Source: Catellatospora sp. KI3 (GTDB taxonomy: Bacteria; Actinomycetota; Actinomycetes; Mycobacteriales; Micromonosporaceae). From it: a DNA stretch of 64,000 bases. The translations under genes were made by a program, and so were the position numbers. Under the pieces are notes generated by a model. It was not told where the DNA came from. It saw only the letters and a list, made by a program, of their open reading frames with translations, and ran no database searches. Below, piece by piece: positions 40,010-49,447 of the stretch (its first letter is position 1; the number at the start of each line of letters is the position of its first letter). The stretch covers positions 30,330 to 94,329 of the forward strand of contig NZ_JASAMB010000027.1 in NCBI RefSeq assembly GCF_029948125.1. The letters run 5' to 3'.

Positions 40010-42094
40010 TCACTGCCCTTCATTGGCCTTGGCCAGGGACCGCCGGGCGGCGTCGGCCACCGCCTGCGGTGTGAAACCGAACTTCTCGAACAGGGTCGCC
40101 GCCGGGGCGGACGCGCCGTAGTGCTCCAGGCTCACGGCCTCGCCCGCGTCGCCGATCAGGTCGCGCCAGGACATGGCGATACCCGCCTCGACACTCACGC
40201 GGGCCTTGACCGACGACGGCAGCACAGACTCCCGGTACCCCGCGTCGGACGCGCGGAACCACTCCTGGCACGGCATCGACACCACGCGGGTCGCGACGCC
40301 GTCGGCCTCCAGCAGCTCGCGGGCGGCCAGGGCGATCTGCACCTCGGAGCCGGTGGCGATGAGGATCGCCTGCGGGGTGCCCGAGGAGGCCTCCTCCAGC
40401 ACGTAACCGCCGTGCTCGAAGCCGACGACCTTCGCCGGGTCCAGGGTCGGCAGGTTCTGGCGGGACAGCGCCAGCGCCGTCGGCCGGTCGGTGTGGGTCA
40501 GCGCCATCCGCCAGGCGTGCGCGGTCTCGTTGGCGTCGGCCGGGCGCACCACGTCCAGGCCCGGGATGGCCCGCAGCGCGGTCAGGTGCTCCACCGGCTG
40601 GTGCGTCGGGCCGTCCTCGCCCAGGCCGATCGAGTCGTGCGTCCAGACGTAGGTCACCGGCAGCTTCATCAGCGCGGCCAGGCGTACGGCCGGGCGCATG
40701 TAGTCGCTGAAGACCAGGAACGTGCCGCCGTAGACGCGGGTGCCGTCGTGCAGCGCGATGCCGTTCATGATCGAGCCCATGGCGTGCTCGCGGATGCCGA
40801 AGTGCAGCGTACGGCCGTACTCGTGGCCCGGGAACTCCTTGGTGGCGTACTCCGCCGGGATGAACGACGGCTCGCCCTTCATCGTGGTGTTATTGCTCTC
40901 GGCCAGGTCGGCCGAGCCGCCCCACAGCTCCGGCAGCACCGGCGCCAGCGCGTTGAGCACCTGGCCCGACGCGGCGCGGGTGGCGATGCCCTTGGCGTCG
41001 GCCGGGAAGCTCGGCAGCGCGTCCTCCCAGCCCTTGGGCAGGGTACGGGTGCTCATCCGGTCGAACAGGGCCAGCCGGTCCGGGTTCGCCTTCGCCCAGT
41101 CGTGGAAGGCGTCCTCCCACTGCTCGTGCAGCACCCGGCCGCGCTCGCCGACCGCGCGGGTGTGCGCCAGCACCTCGTCCTCGACCGGGAAGGCGACCGC
41201 CGGGTCGAAGCCCAGCACCTCCTTGACCGCGGCCGCCTCGTTCGGGCCGACCGCCGAGCCGTGGATCTTGCCGGTGTTCTGCTTGGTCGGCGCGGGCCAG
41301 CCGATGATGGTGCGCAGCGCGATGAAGCTGGGCCGGTCGGTCACGCCCTTGGCCCGCTGGATCGCGGCCCACAGCGCCGGGACGTCCTCGTGGTAGTTGC
41401 CGTTGCCGCCGGTCCAGTCGACCTTCTCGACGTGCCAGCCGTACGCCTCGTACCGCGCGCAGACGTCCTCAGACTTGGCGATCCGGGTGTCGTCCTCGAT
41501 CGAGATCTCGTTGTCGTCGTAGAAGACGATCAGGTTGTCGAGCTTCTGGTGCCCGGCGATCGCCGACGCCTCGTGCGTGATGCCCTCCTCGATGTCGCCA
41601 TCGGAGCAGATCACGTAGATGTGGTGGTCGAACGGGCTGGTGCCCGGCGCCGCGTCGGGGTCGAACAGGCCGCGCTCGCGGCGGGCGGCCATCGCCATGC
41701 CCACCGCGTTGCCCAGGCCCTGGCCCAGCGGGCCGGTGGTGGTCTCCACGCCGCGGGTGTGCCCGTGCTCCGGGTGGCCCGGGGTCAGCGAGCCCCACTG
41801 GCGCAGCGTCTGCAGGTCCGACAGCTCCAGGCCGTAGCCGGCCAGGAACAGCTGGACGTACTGGGTGAGGGAGGAATGCCCGGCGGACAGCACGAAGCGG
41901 TCGCGGCCGGTCCAGTCCGGGTCGTTGGGGTCCAGCCGCATGGCCCGCTGGAACAGCAGGTAGGCCAGGGGGGCGAGGCTCATCGCGGTGCCGGGATGGC
42001 CGTTGCCGGCCTTCTCCACCGCGTCCATGGCAAGCACGCGGGCGGTGTCAACGGCGCGGCGGTCGATGTCAGACCAGATCAACTGCTCGGTCAC
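40010..42094 (-). CDS. tkt: Transketolase
   Basis: A 694-residue thiamine-diphosphate enzyme that moves two-carbon units. The thiamine-diphosphate motif runs from GDGDIEEG to the N of [21 protein letters not shown] and the pyrimidine-domain FGIREHAMG are present. It is first in the tkt-tal-pgi-zwf-opcA-pgl operon. GTG 42094 has AGGAG about 11 nt upstream. The 272-bp divergent spacer to ctaB must hold its promoter, which I could not place with confidence. Confidence 0.97.
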   Translation of the reverse strand: MTEQLIWSDIDRRAVDTARVLAMDAVEKAGNGHPGTAMSLAPLAYLLFQRAMRLDPNDPDWTGRDRFVLSAGHSSLTQYVQLFLAGYGLELSDLQTLRQWGSLTPGHPEHGHTRGVETTTGPLGQGLGNAVGMAMAARRERGLFDPDAAPGTSPFDHHIYVICSDGDIEEGITHEASAIAGHQKLDNLIVFYDDNEISIEDDTRIAKSEDVCARYEAYGWHVEKVDWTGGNGNYHEDVPALWAAIQRAKGVTDRPSFIALRTIIGWPAPTKQNTGKIHGSAVGPNEAAAVKEVLGFDPAVAFPVEDEVLAHTRAVGERGRVLHEQWEDAFHDWAKANPDRLALFDRMSTRTLPKGWEDALPSFPADAKGIATRAASGQVLNALAPVLPELWGGSADLAESNNTTMKGEPSFIPAEYATKEFPGHEYGRTLHFGIREHAMGSIMNGIALHDGTRVYGGTFLVFSDYMRPAVRLAALMKLPVTYVWTHDSIGLGEDGPTHQPVEHLTALRAIPGLDVVRPADANETAHAWRMALTHTDRPTALALSRQNLPTLDPAKVVGFEHGGYVLEEASSGTPQAILIATGSEVQIALAARELLEADGVATRVVSMPCQEWFRASDAGYRESVLPSSVKARVSVEAGIAMSWRDLIGDAGEAVSLEHYGASAPAATLFEKFGFTPQAVADAARRSLAKANEGQ

Positions 42095-42353
42095 AGCTGT
42101 GCTACTCCTAGCGGGTCAGTCTTGCCGTCTCGCTCCAGGGCCGTGACCCGGAATAGCACGCACCGGAGCTGTGGAAAGGCGCAACGCATCCTCATATGGG
42201 CGGCCACGGTGTCGCCCTGTCGGTGTCGACCCTACTCATACCTCGCACGACAGATGTGCGAACCCGTGCTTTGTGCGGCGTGGTGTCCGCTGGGCGCTCC
42301 GGCGCGGTATCCGCACCGCCGGGCGCGGCCGCAGGCTTTGACCAGCGTTGCCG

Positions 42354-42359
42354 TACCCT
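42354..42359 (+). promoter_or_regulatory. TACCCT -10 box of ctaB (leaderless)
   Basis: The box ends 7 nt before the GTG at 42367 and no Shine-Dalgarno sequence is present. Confidence 0.5.
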
Positions 42360-42366
42360 GTCTCGG

Positions 42367-43362
42367 GTGAGCACGCTCGCCGCGGAGTCGCCAGAGGCGG
42401 CCGGCACCATAGACCTCCCGTCCCACCCCCTCCCGGTCATCCCGGTGCAGCCAGGCAGTGCCGCGCGCGCCGTCCGGCTGTCGCGGCGCGAGGCCCGCTG
42501 GGCGGTGTTCGGCGCCTACCTGTCGCTGACCAAGCCGCGCATCGTCGAGCTGCTGCTCATCACCACCATCCCGGCGATGATGCTCGCCGCCAAGGGCCTG
42601 CCCTCGGTCTGGTTGATGCTGGTCGTGCTGGTCGGCGGGTCGTTCGCGGCGGGTGCCGCCAACGCCATCAACTGCTACCTCGACCGGGACATCGACCCGC
42701 TGATGGGACGAACGTCACGTCGGCCGCTGGTGACCCACACGGTGACCCCGCGCAACGCGCTGGTCTTCGGCCTCACCCTGGCCGTCGCCTCGACCGCGCT
42801 GATGGCCGCGTTCACCAACTGGCTGGCGACCGCGCTGACCGTCGCCGCCATCGTCTACTACGACGTGATCTACACCGCTTGGCTGAAGCGCACGACGCCG
42901 CACAACACGTTCTGGGGCGGGGTCTGCGGGGCGATGCCGGTGCTGATCGGCTGGGCCGCGGTGACCGGCTCGCTGGCCCCGGCCGCCTGGCTGCTGTTCG
43001 GCGTCGTCTTCTTCTGGCAGATGCCGCACTTCTACGCGCTGGCGATCCGGTTCAAGGACGACTACGCCAAGGCCGGCATCCCGATGCTGACGGTGGTGGC
43101 CACCCCGCGTCGCGTCGCGATCGAGTCGGTGGTGTACTCCTGGCTGACCGTGGCGACCTCGCTCGCGGTCTGGCCGCTGGGCATGTCCCGGGTGTACGGC
43201 ATCCCCGCGCTCGTCTGCGGGATGATGTTCATCCTGGAGGCCCACGGCCTGTACAGCCGCACCGTGAAGGGCGAGCCGGTCAAGCCGATGCGCCTCTTCC
43301 ACTGGTCCACGGCGTACCTGACGATCGTCTTCGTGGCGGTCGGCGTCGACGTGTTCATCTGA
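42367..43362 (+). CDS. ctaB: Heme O synthase (protoheme IX farnesyltransferase)
   Basis: A 331-residue membrane prenyltransferase that adds a farnesyl group to heme B for cytochrome oxidase. It has about nine helices and the UbiA-type motifs: [20 protein letters not shown] carries the metal-binding aspartates, and [17 protein letters not shown] is the second polar loop. The N-terminal ~45 residues are a variable extension. GTG 42367 follows the -10 box by 7 nt, so leaderless. It is divergent from tkt, a conserved actinobacterial layout; heme A synthase (46190-47164) acts next in the pathway. Confidence 0.95.
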   Translation: MSTLAAESPEAAGTIDLPSHPLPVIPVQPGSAARAVRLSRREARWAVFGAYLSLTKPRIVELLLITTIPAMMLAAKGLPSVWLMLVVLVGGSFAAGAANAINCYLDRDIDPLMGRTSRRPLVTHTVTPRNALVFGLTLAVASTALMAAFTNWLATALTVAAIVYYDVIYTAWLKRTTPHNTFWGGVCGAMPVLIGWAAVTGSLAPAAWLLFGVVFFWQMPHFYALAIRFKDDYAKAGIPMLTVVATPRRVAIESVVYSWLTVATSLAVWPLGMSRVYGIPALVCGMMFILEAHGLYSRTVKGEPVKPMRLFHWSTAYLTIVFVAVGVDVFI

Positions 43363-43386
43363 CCGATTTACCAACTTTGTTCGTGA

Positions 43387-43413
43387 CACGCCCTAATCCC
43401 CGTGTCGGGCGTG
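43387..43413 (+). terminator. Possible terminator after ctaB
   Basis: 7-bp arms CACGCCC and GGGCGTG with a 13-nt loop, 25 bp after the stop. Weak. Confidence 0.4.
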
Positions 43414-43576
43414 GCGATTGCTCACTTGGGTGTCCGCCGGTTGTCCGTTCTGCGACGCATTGACGTGGATATTTCCGGGCGAACTCGGACAGTCGATCTC
43501 TGTGCACCGGATTGCATCTACGTAACGGGGATCACAAAAAGTGCTCACAATCCCGCTACCGGACGTCCGTTCTGCT

Positions 43577-43582
43577 TATCGT
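43577..43582 (+). promoter_or_regulatory. TATCGT -10 box of the gene at 43589 (leaderless)
   Basis: The box ends 6 nt before ATG 43589; no ribosome site is seen. Confidence 0.45.
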
Positions 43583-43588
43583 GCTTGC

Positions 43589-43909
43589 ATGGCAGAAGGT
43601 TCAGATACGACGGTGACCATCGAGCACCCCACGGCCACCCTGGTGGCCGGCCTGCGCGAGTTCGCTAGCGCGCACGGAGGTGCGAAGGGGGTCATCGAGT
43701 ACGTCGGTCGGCGCGGTGCTCGCATCGTGTTGGTGGGTGGCGACGGAGCGTGGGGCGACCGGTTCGCCGCCAGCACCGACATCGCCCGGGCCGCCTGTGA
43801 ACGGGCTGGCATCACCGTGGAGAACGAATGGGAGCGGGAGCTCATCGAGCTCATGCGTCCCACCAACGACCTCTGGCGGTCCATGTCCAAGCGGACGCTG
43901 ACGCGCTGA
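43589..43909 (+). CDS. Conserved hypothetical protein, 106 residues
   Basis: I do not recognise a family. The protein is soluble, mixed alpha/beta in appearance, with a basic middle (EYVGRRGARIVLVGGDGAWGDRF), an acidic helix (ENEWERELIELM) and a basic tail (MSKRTLTR). There are no cysteines and no membrane segment. ATG 43589 sits 6 nt after a TATCGT box. The next gene, an ATP-grasp protein, starts 34 bp downstream with its own -10 box, so the two may be read separately. Codon use matches the neighbours, so it is likely a real gene. Confidence 0.6.
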   Translation: MAEGSDTTVTIEHPTATLVAGLREFASAHGGAKGVIEYVGRRGARIVLVGGDGAWGDRFAASTDIARAACERAGITVENEWERELIELMRPTNDLWRSMSKRTLTR

Positions 43910-43930
43910 GGAAGTTTCAGATCCGCGAGT

Positions 43931-43936
43931 TATCTT
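43931..43936 (+). promoter_or_regulatory. TATCTT -10 box of the ATP-grasp gene (leaderless)
   Basis: The box ends 7 nt before GTG 43944; no ribosome site. Confidence 0.5.
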
Positions 43937-43943
43937 GGATCTT

Positions 43944-44912
43944 GTGAGCACATCCCTTGACCATGCGACCCGGGCAGCCGCCCGGGTCGCCCTGGTATCC
44001 GGGCCCAGCCGGGACGGGGCGCCGCGCGTCGCCATCGCCACCTGCGCCGAGATCCCGCTGCTTGAGCCCGACGACCAGCTCCTGCTGGCGCCGCTGGCCG
44101 CACGGGGCATCGCCGCCGAGCCGGTCGTCTGGGACGACCCAACCGTCGACTGGACGGGCTACGACCTGGTGCTGATCCGGTCGACCTGGGACTACTCCTG
44201 GCAGCGTGACAAGTTCCTCGCCTGGGCCCACGCCCTGCCCAACCTGGCCAACCCGGCCGCCGTGGTCGCCTGGAACACCGACAAGAGCTACCTGGCCGAG
44301 CTGGCCGCCGCCGGGATCCCGATCATCCCCACCGCCTTCGTCCACCCGGGCGACGCGTGGACCGCCCCGGACGGCGACGGCGAGTACGTCGTCAAGCCCT
44401 CGATCAGCTCCGGCAGCCGCGACACGGGCCGCTACGGGCCGGGCGACGCCGCGCAGGCCGCCGACCACGTCCGGCGGCTCCAGGCGGCCGGGCGGCTGGT
44501 GCTGGTGCAGCCGTACCTGGACGCCGTGGACGCGTACGGCGAGACGGCGCTGCTGTTCTTCGCCGATCCGGGGACGGGGCGCCTGGCGTACAGCCACGCC
44601 ATCCGCAAGGGGCCGCTGCTCACCGGCCCCCACGTCGACGGCGCGGACGAGCTGTACAAGGCCGAGGACATCACCCCGCGTACGCCCACCGCCGCGGAAC
44701 TGGCCGTCGGCGAGGCCGTCGTCGCCAACCTCCCGGACGGCCTGGTCTACGCCCGCATCGACCTGATCCCCGACGCCGCCGGCAACCCCCACCTGATCGA
44801 ACTGGAACTGACCGAACCCTCGGTCTTCCTCGCCCACGACCCCGCCGCCGCCACCCGCCTAGCCACCGCCATCACCACCCACCTCGACCACCCCCACCCC
44901 GGTCGATCATGA
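43944..44912 (+). CDS. ATP-grasp domain protein
   Basis: A 322-residue protein of the ATP-grasp superfamily, which joins carboxylates to amines or thiols using ATP. An N-terminal pre-ATP-grasp region (~30-95, DLVLIRSTWDYSW) is followed by the ATP-binding part: GEYVVKPSISSGSRDTGRY (lysine and Gly-rich loop), LVLVQPYLDAV, and the metal-binding end YARIDLIPD..HLIELELTEPSVF. Related genes are annotated in other organisms as RimK- or glutathione-synthetase-like; the substrate here is unknown. The last codons and stop lie inside the 55-bp repeat that begins at 44905. Confidence 0.75.
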   Translation: MSTSLDHATRAAARVALVSGPSRDGAPRVAIATCAEIPLLEPDDQLLLAPLAARGIAAEPVVWDDPTVDWTGYDLVLIRSTWDYSWQRDKFLAWAHALPNLANPAAVVAWNTDKSYLAELAAAGIPIIPTAFVHPGDAWTAPDGDGEYVVKPSISSGSRDTGRYGPGDAAQAADHVRRLQAAGRLVLVQPYLDAVDAYGETALLFFADPGTGRLAYSHAIRKGPLLTGPHVDGADELYKAEDITPRTPTAAELAVGEAVVANLPDGLVYARIDLIPDAAGNPHLIELELTEPSVFLAHDPAAATRLATAITTHLDHPHPGRS

Positions 44913-44959
44913 ACCTATGGCACGGTTCGACGGCGTGTCGCGGCCACAACCTCATGATC
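44905..44959 (+). repeat. Palindromic repeat family C, left copy (55 bp)
   Basis: Starts with GATCATGA and ends with TCATGATC, its exact complement. It is repeated in inverted orientation at 45320-45374: 44 bp identical without a break, 53 of 55 overall. It includes the stop codon of the ATP-grasp gene. Confidence 0.85.
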
Positions 44960-45171
44960 GTCCGGACTGGCGGTGGGGGATTCGGCCGCCGTGGGGCGGC
45001 GCAGACTTTGACCGAACTTTGGCCGTGATCGCTATCGTTGGTCACAACGCTGGCCTATGGCCGACGTTCTGATCGCCGACGACGGATCTCCGCCTTCACG
45101 AGCCGACGCGGCGACCGCGAGCGGCGATCTCCTCCAGCCCTGATTCCGTCCACGGGTAGGCCGAGATCACT

Positions 45172-45231
45172 GCAGTTTCGGCGAAACTGCACGAACTCCT
45201 GCCCACATTCGTGCACTTTCCCCGAAACTGC
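45172..45231. repeat. Imperfect palindrome with GCAGTTTC arms
   Basis: 24-nt arms (45172-45195 and 45208-45231) pair at 22 of 24 positions around a 12-nt loop. The left arm contains its own palindrome GCAGTTTC-GGC-GAAACTGC. Confidence 0.7.
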
Positions 45232-45319
45232 ACTCTCGCCTCGCACCTGATCGCCGCGTGCGGCCCCTGCGCGGGCTTCAATTCGGACCGGCGGGACGGA
45301 ACCCCACCCGCCCCATGTC

Positions 45320-45374
45320 GATCATGAAGATGTGGCCGCGACACGCCGTCGAACCGTGCCATAGGTTCATGATC
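45320..45374 (-). repeat. Palindromic repeat family C, right copy (55 bp)
   Basis: Inverted partner of 44905-44959, 360 bp away. Ends with the same GATCATGA/TCATGATC termini. It lies 22 bp after the minus-strand stop of the next gene. Confidence 0.85.
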
Positions 45375-45396
45375 AACGTGCAAAGGAGGGCGGGGG

Positions 45397-46113
45397 TCAG
45401 GGGGTGCGGGAGAGGAAGTCGCGGAGGCCGGCGCCGGGTGGGTCGTCGGGGTGGGCGGACAGGCCGCGTTCGGCCCAGGCGCGGGCCGCCTCCGGCTCGC
45501 CGATGTCGGCCAGGGCGCGGGCCAGGCGCCCGTACTGGGCGGCGTGGCGCAGGTCGCCGCCGATGACCTCGACCAGGGTCGGGGTGTCCCGTTCCCAGCG
45601 GGCGAGCCGCTCGATGGCGTCGCGGGCGCTCAGGTCGCCGGGGTCGGCGGCCCAGCGGCGGTGTACGACGGCGCGGTAGTGGTCCAGGCCGTCGGGGCCG
45701 AGCGCGGGGCCGTACGCCCAGATGTCGACGGGGCACCAGCGGCCGCCCTCGAACTGCACCGCGATGAGCCAGTCGGCCAGCTCGACGCCGTCGCCGGGGG
45801 CCTGGTCGCACGCCTCGGCGTGGACGGCCAGCAGCCGGTGCAGCAGGTTGTCCAGGGCGCCGGAGGCGTCGTCGGCGCGGTCGAGGGTGTGCAGGAGGAG
45901 GCTGACGGCCCGGGCCAGCGGTTGGCGGGCGACCTCGGCCCGGCCGGTGCCGACGAGCGTGGCCAGCTCTTCGACGAGCGCGGCGGCCTGTTCGGCGTGG
46001 CGCACCACGGCCCAGTAGTCGAGGTGCCCGTCCGTGGTGAAGGTCCGGGTCACCAGGCCCGGCAGCGAGTCGTCGGAGTGCGCCTGCGGTGCGCGGCGCA
46101 GAGAGGTCGGCAC
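45397..46113 (-). CDS. Hypothetical protein, similar to C-terminal DUF6880/SWIM-associated regions
   Basis: A 238-residue helical, acidic protein without signal or membrane segment. The second half (RDAIERLARWERDTPTLVEV, then LRHAAQYGRLARALADIGEPEAARAWAERGL) looks like TPR-type helix pairs found at the end of SWIM zinc-finger-associated proteins (DUF6880-like), but no SWIM zinc-finger part is present, so it may be a stand-alone form. This assignment is from memory of the family pattern and is uncertain. GTG 46113 is the first start and has no clear ribosome site. Confidence 0.55.
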   Translation of the reverse strand: MPTSLRRAPQAHSDDSLPGLVTRTFTTDGHLDYWAVVRHAEQAAALVEELATLVGTGRAEVARQPLARAVSLLLHTLDRADDASGALDNLLHRLLAVHAEACDQAPGDGVELADWLIAVQFEGGRWCPVDIWAYGPALGPDGLDHYRAVVHRRWAADPGDLSARDAIERLARWERDTPTLVEVIGGDLRHAAQYGRLARALADIGEPEAARAWAERGLSAHPDDPPGAGLRDFLSRTP

Positions 46114-46189
46114 CCGCCCATCATCGCCCCGTCGACGGGTCGGCGGGATGGTTCCGGCGGCGGTTGACGCTCAGATCGGAATCTGCCGG

Positions 46190-47164
46190 TTACCGGACAG
46201 TGACCAACGGGGGTGCAGAATCCGCGCTGGTCACCGTGGGTGCGCTCCCAGTCACCGCGCCGCCCTCGGCGGGCTGCTCGGCGTCGAAGCCGGTCGCCCA
46301 GACCGTCCCGAGCACGGCCGTCCAGAGCAGGCAGGCGCCGAGCAGGTGCGCGCCGACCAGGACCTCCGGCAGGCCGGTGAAGTACTGCACGAACCCGATC
46401 GCACCCTGCCCGAGCAGCACCCCCAGCAGGATCGCGGCGCGGCGGGTGAGCAGCGGGGAGGCGACCGCGCGGCCGGCGAACCAGACCGCCACGGCCAGGC
46501 CGAGCAGCAGGAACACGGTGTCGACGTGCAGCTGCGAGATCATCGCCGGGTCCAGTCCGGTGCGGTGGGCCAGCTCGTCGCCCGCGTGCGGGCCGCTGCC
46601 GGTGACGACCACGCCGACGGCCAGCGCGAGCGCGCTCGCCGCGACGACCGCCCAGGTGAGCGGCCGCAGCCGGGCCGCGATCGCGCTACCGGGCGCCGCG
46701 GGCAGGGTGCGCTGCCAGAGGGCGTACGACCCGCCGATGATCGCGATGGACAGCAGGAAGTGCAGGCCCACCACGTACGGGTTGAGGTCGCTCAGCACGG
46801 TGATCCCGCCGACCACGCCCTGCCCCGGGATGCCCAGCACCACGGCCAGGGCCAGCGGCCGCAGCCGCGCGTGCCGCCACGCCGCCAGCAGCGCCGCGCC
46901 CGCGATCATGACCAGCACGAAGGTCAGCAGCCGGTTGCCGAACTCGATCACCCCGTGCACGCCCATCTCGCGCGTGGTGACGTACGAGTCCTCGGTGCAC
47001 CGCGGCCAGGTCGGGCAGCCCAGCCCGGAGCCGGACAGGCGCACCGCGCCGCCGGTGACCACGATGACGATGTTGCCGACCAGGTTGGCCAGCGCCAACC
47101 GGCGCATCGCGAGCGGGGACGCGCCAAGCAGGGGTGCCGCCGAGCGGCCGAGGACAGACTGCAC
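46190..47164 (-). CDS. ctaA: Heme A synthase (COX15/CtaA family)
   Basis: A 324-residue membrane enzyme that oxidises the C8 methyl of heme O. About eight helices; histidines in MGVHGVIEFGNRLLT, GLHFLLS, QLHVDTVFLL and GAHLLGACL are the expected heme ligands, and CPTWPRC supplies the cysteine pair of the first extracellular loop. GTG 47164 lies 6 nt after a TACCAT box, so leaderless. It is divergent from sufR. The product acts directly after CtaB for aa3-type cytochrome oxidase. Confidence 0.93.
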   Translation of the reverse strand: MQSVLGRSAAPLLGASPLAMRRLALANLVGNIVIVVTGGAVRLSGSGLGCPTWPRCTEDSYVTTREMGVHGVIEFGNRLLTFVLVMIAGAALLAAWRHARLRPLALAVVLGIPGQGVVGGITVLSDLNPYVVGLHFLLSIAIIGGSYALWQRTLPAAPGSAIAARLRPLTWAVVAASALALAVGVVVTGSGPHAGDELAHRTGLDPAMISQLHVDTVFLLLGLAVAVWFAGRAVASPLLTRRAAILLGVLLGQGAIGFVQYFTGLPEVLVGAHLLGACLLWTAVLGTVWATGFDAEQPAEGGAVTGSAPTVTSADSAPPLVTVR

Positions 47165-47170
47165 GAACCG

Positions 47171-47176
47171 ATGGTA
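47171..47176 (-). promoter_or_regulatory. TACCAT -10 box of ctaA (leaderless)
   Basis: On the minus strand the box ends 6 nt before GTG 47164. Confidence 0.45.
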
Positions 47177-47263
47177 GGCGCGTGGAGCGGGCGGGCCCGG
47201 CGCGGGGAGTGCGAGTGGTCCGCGTCACCGGTGGGTAGGTTTGCGCACGTCGGACGAAATAAG

Positions 47264-47276
47264 TAACACTGGTGTA
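47264..47276 (+). promoter_or_regulatory. sufR promoter with overlapping small inverted repeat
   Basis: TAACAC(T) lies 7 nt before the sufR GTG (leaderless). The sequence ACAC-TG-GTGT at 47266-47275 overlaps it and could be part of a SufR operator for autorepression. GTCGG lies 10 nt upstream of the -10 box. Confidence 0.4.
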
Positions 47277-47975
47277 GTGAAAAAGGGGGCCGAGATCATC
47301 GAGGCACCCGATCAGCGCTCCGTACACCCGGCCACGCGCGATCGGGTGATCGAGCTGCTCGCGCAGGGCCCCGCCACCGCCGTCGAGCTGGGCACCGTGC
47401 TCGGCCTGTCGACCGCGGGCATCCGCCGCCACCTCGACGCCATGCTGGCCGAGGGCCTGGTGCAGGCGCGCGAGCAGGTGCGCCGCGGCCCGCGCGGCCG
47501 GGGCCGCCCCGCCAAGGTCTTCCTGCTCACCGACGCCGCCCGCGAGGGCCTGGGCCACCACTACGACGGCCTGGCCGCCGCCGCCCTGCGCTGGATCGCC
47601 GAGCACGGCGGTCCCCGCGAGGTCGCCGCCTTCGCCGCAGCCCAGGTGGCTGGGCTGGAGGAGCGCTGCCAGACGGCCGTACGCGACGCGGGTGACGATC
47701 CTCTCGCCCGCGCGGAGGCGCTCGCGGGTGCGCTGACCGCCGAGGGCTACGCTGCGAGCGCGTCGGCGATCGCCACCGGCGGGCAGCTGTGCCAGCACCA
47801 CTGCCCCGTGGCTCACGTCGCCGCCGAGTTCCCGCAGCTGTGCGAGGCCGAGACCCAGGTGATCTCCCGCCTGGTCGGCACGCACGTGCAGCGGCTCGCG
47901 ACCATCGCGCACGGCGACGGGGTGTGCACCACGCACATACCCCCCAAAGTGCGGCCCGCCGTGCCCACGACCTGA
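47277..47975 (+). CDS. sufR: Iron-sulfur-responsive repressor SufR
   Basis: A 232-residue regulator. Winged helix-turn-helix at ~15-90 ([21 protein letters not shown], then the basic wing [14 protein letters not shown]). C172, C176 and C189 fit the [4Fe-4S] ligands known in mycobacterial SufR; C217 is a further candidate. It represses the suf operon when clusters are sufficient. The start is GTG 47277; codons upstream of it would include the promoter. First gene of the suf operon, 50 bp before sufB. Confidence 0.9.
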   Translation: MKKGAEIIEAPDQRSVHPATRDRVIELLAQGPATAVELGTVLGLSTAGIRRHLDAMLAEGLVQAREQVRRGPRGRGRPAKVFLLTDAAREGLGHHYDGLAAAALRWIAEHGGPREVAAFAAAQVAGLEERCQTAVRDAGDDPLARAEALAGALTAEGYAASASAIATGGQLCQHHCPVAHVAAEFPQLCEAETQVISRLVGTHVQRLATIAHGDGVCTTHIPPKVRPAVPTT

Positions 47976-48025
47976 CGTTTTCCGACCATCTTGCAAACCG
48001 ACGCCGTCACGATGAGGACAGACTC

Positions 48026-49447
48026 ATGACCGAGCAGATCACCACGACCGAGGACCAGCTTGCTGGCCTGGGCAAGTACGAGTACGGCTGGGCCGACCCG
48101 GACGTGGCCGGCGCCAACGCGCAGCGAGGTCTGAACGAGGCGGTCGTGCGCGACATCTCGTCGAAGAAGAGCGAAGCCGACTGGATGCTGGAGCTGCGGC
48201 TGAAGGGCCTGCGCCTGTTCGGCCGCAAGCCGATGCCGTCGTGGGGCGCGGACCTGTCGGGCATCGACTTCGACAACATCAAGTACTTCGTGCGGTCCAC
48301 CGAGAAGCAGGCTGCCAGCTGGGAAGACCTGCCCGAGGACATCAAGAACACCTACGACAAGCTGGGCATCCCGGAGGCGGAGAAGCAGCGCCTGGTCGCC
48401 GGTGTCGCCGCGCAGTACGAGTCCGAGGTCGTCTACCACGCCATCCGCGAGGACCTGGAGCAGCAGGGCGTGCTGTTCCTGGACACCGACACGGCGCTGC
48501 GCGAGCACCCGGAGATCTTCAAGGAGTACTTCGGCACCGTCATCCCGGTGGGTGACAACAAGTTCGCCGCGCTGAACACGGCCGTCTGGTCGGGTGGCTC
48601 GTTCATCTACGTGCCGCCGGGCGTGAACGTGGAGATCCCGCTGCAGGCGTACTTCCGGATCAACACCGAGAACATGGGCCAGTTCGAGCGGACCCTGATC
48701 ATCGTCGACGAGGGCGCGTACGTGCACTACGTCGAGGGCTGCACCGCGCCCGTGTACTCCTCCGACTCGCTGCACAGCGCGGTCGTGGAGATCGTCGTGA
48801 AGAAGAACGCGCGCTGCCGGTACACGACCATCCAGAACTGGTCGAACAACGTGTACAACCTGGTCACCAAGCGGGCCGTCTGCCACGAGGGCGCCACCAT
48901 GGAGTGGGTCGACGGCAACATCGGCTCCAAGGTGACCATGAAGTACCCGGCCGTCTTCATGGTCGGCGAGCACGCCAAGGGCGAGGTGCTCTCGGTGGCG
49001 ATGGCCGGCGAGGGTCAGCACCAGGACGCCGGCGCCAAGATGGTGCACGCCGCGCCGCACACCTCCAGCACGATCATCAGCAAGTCGATCGCGCGTGGCG
49101 GCGGCCGGACGTCGTACCGCGGCCTGGTCCAGGTGATGGAGGGCTCCCACCACAGCAAGAGCACGGTCAAGTGCGACGCGCTGCTGGTGGACACCATCTC
49201 CCGCTCGGACACCTACCCCTACGTCGACATCCGCGAGGACGACGTGTCGATGGGCCACGAGGCGACCGTCTCGAAGGTCAGCGACGACCAGCTCTTCTAC
49301 CTGATGAGCCGGGGTATGGCCGAGGACGAGGCGATGGCCATGATCGTGCGCGGCTTCATCGAGCCCATCGCCAAGGAGCTGCCGATGGAGTACGCGCTGG
49401 AACTGAACCGACTGATCGAACTGCAGATGGAAGGCGCCGTCGGCTGA
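48026..49447 (+). CDS. sufB: Fe-S cluster scaffold SufB
   Basis: A 473-residue core subunit of the SufBCD scaffold on which clusters are built. Highly conserved stretches are seen: [49 protein letters not shown] and [17 protein letters not shown] is 7 nt before ATG 48026. No intein is present, unlike some mycobacterial SufB proteins. Its TGA shares a base with the sufD start. Confidence 0.97.
   Translation: MTEQITTTEDQLAGLGKYEYGWADPDVAGANAQRGLNEAVVRDISSKKSEADWMLELRLKGLRLFGRKPMPSWGADLSGIDFDNIKYFVRSTEKQAASWEDLPEDIKNTYDKLGIPEAEKQRLVAGVAAQYESEVVYHAIREDLEQQGVLFLDTDTALREHPEIFKEYFGTVIPVGDNKFAALNTAVWSGGSFIYVPPGVNVEIPLQAYFRINTENMGQFERTLIIVDEGAYVHYVEGCTAPVYSSDSLHSAVVEIVVKKNARCRYTTIQNWSNNVYNLVTKRAVCHEGATMEWVDGNIGSKVTMKYPAVFMVGEHAKGEVLSVAMAGEGQHQDAGAKMVHAAPHTSSTIISKSIARGGGRTSYRGLVQVMEGSHHSKSTVKCDALLVDTISRSDTYPYVDIREDDVSMGHEATVSKVSDDQLFYLMSRGMAEDEAMAMIVRGFIEPIAKELPMEYALELNRLIELQMEGAVG

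Larger units (their letters stand above)
44913..45396. other. 484-bp gene-free region rich in palindromes
   Basis: No convincing gene. It holds the facing pair of 55-bp repeats, an imperfect 24-bp-arm palindrome at 45172-45231, and at 45047-45058 a 12-bp match (ACGCTGGCCTAT) to the core of repeat family A. Short frames are present but have no ribosome site or consistent codon use. Confidence 0.7.

Noticed and set aside
42095..42366. Extension of ctaB to an upstream ATG at 42196
   Set aside because: The added residues lack family similarity, and the -10 box for the GTG at 42367 would then lie inside the gene.
43402..43668. Small CxxC protein frame after ctaB
   Set aside because: It overlaps the promoter and start of the better-supported gene at 43589, has no ribosome site and its tail looks like a shifted frame.
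44905..45374. Insertion sequence bounded by the facing 55-bp repeats
   Set aside because: No transposase or other frame with coding character lies between them, so only a non-autonomous or decayed element can be claimed.
48026..49447. Intein in SufB, as in some mycobacteria
   Set aside because: The protein is of normal uninterrupted length with all conserved stretches in order.
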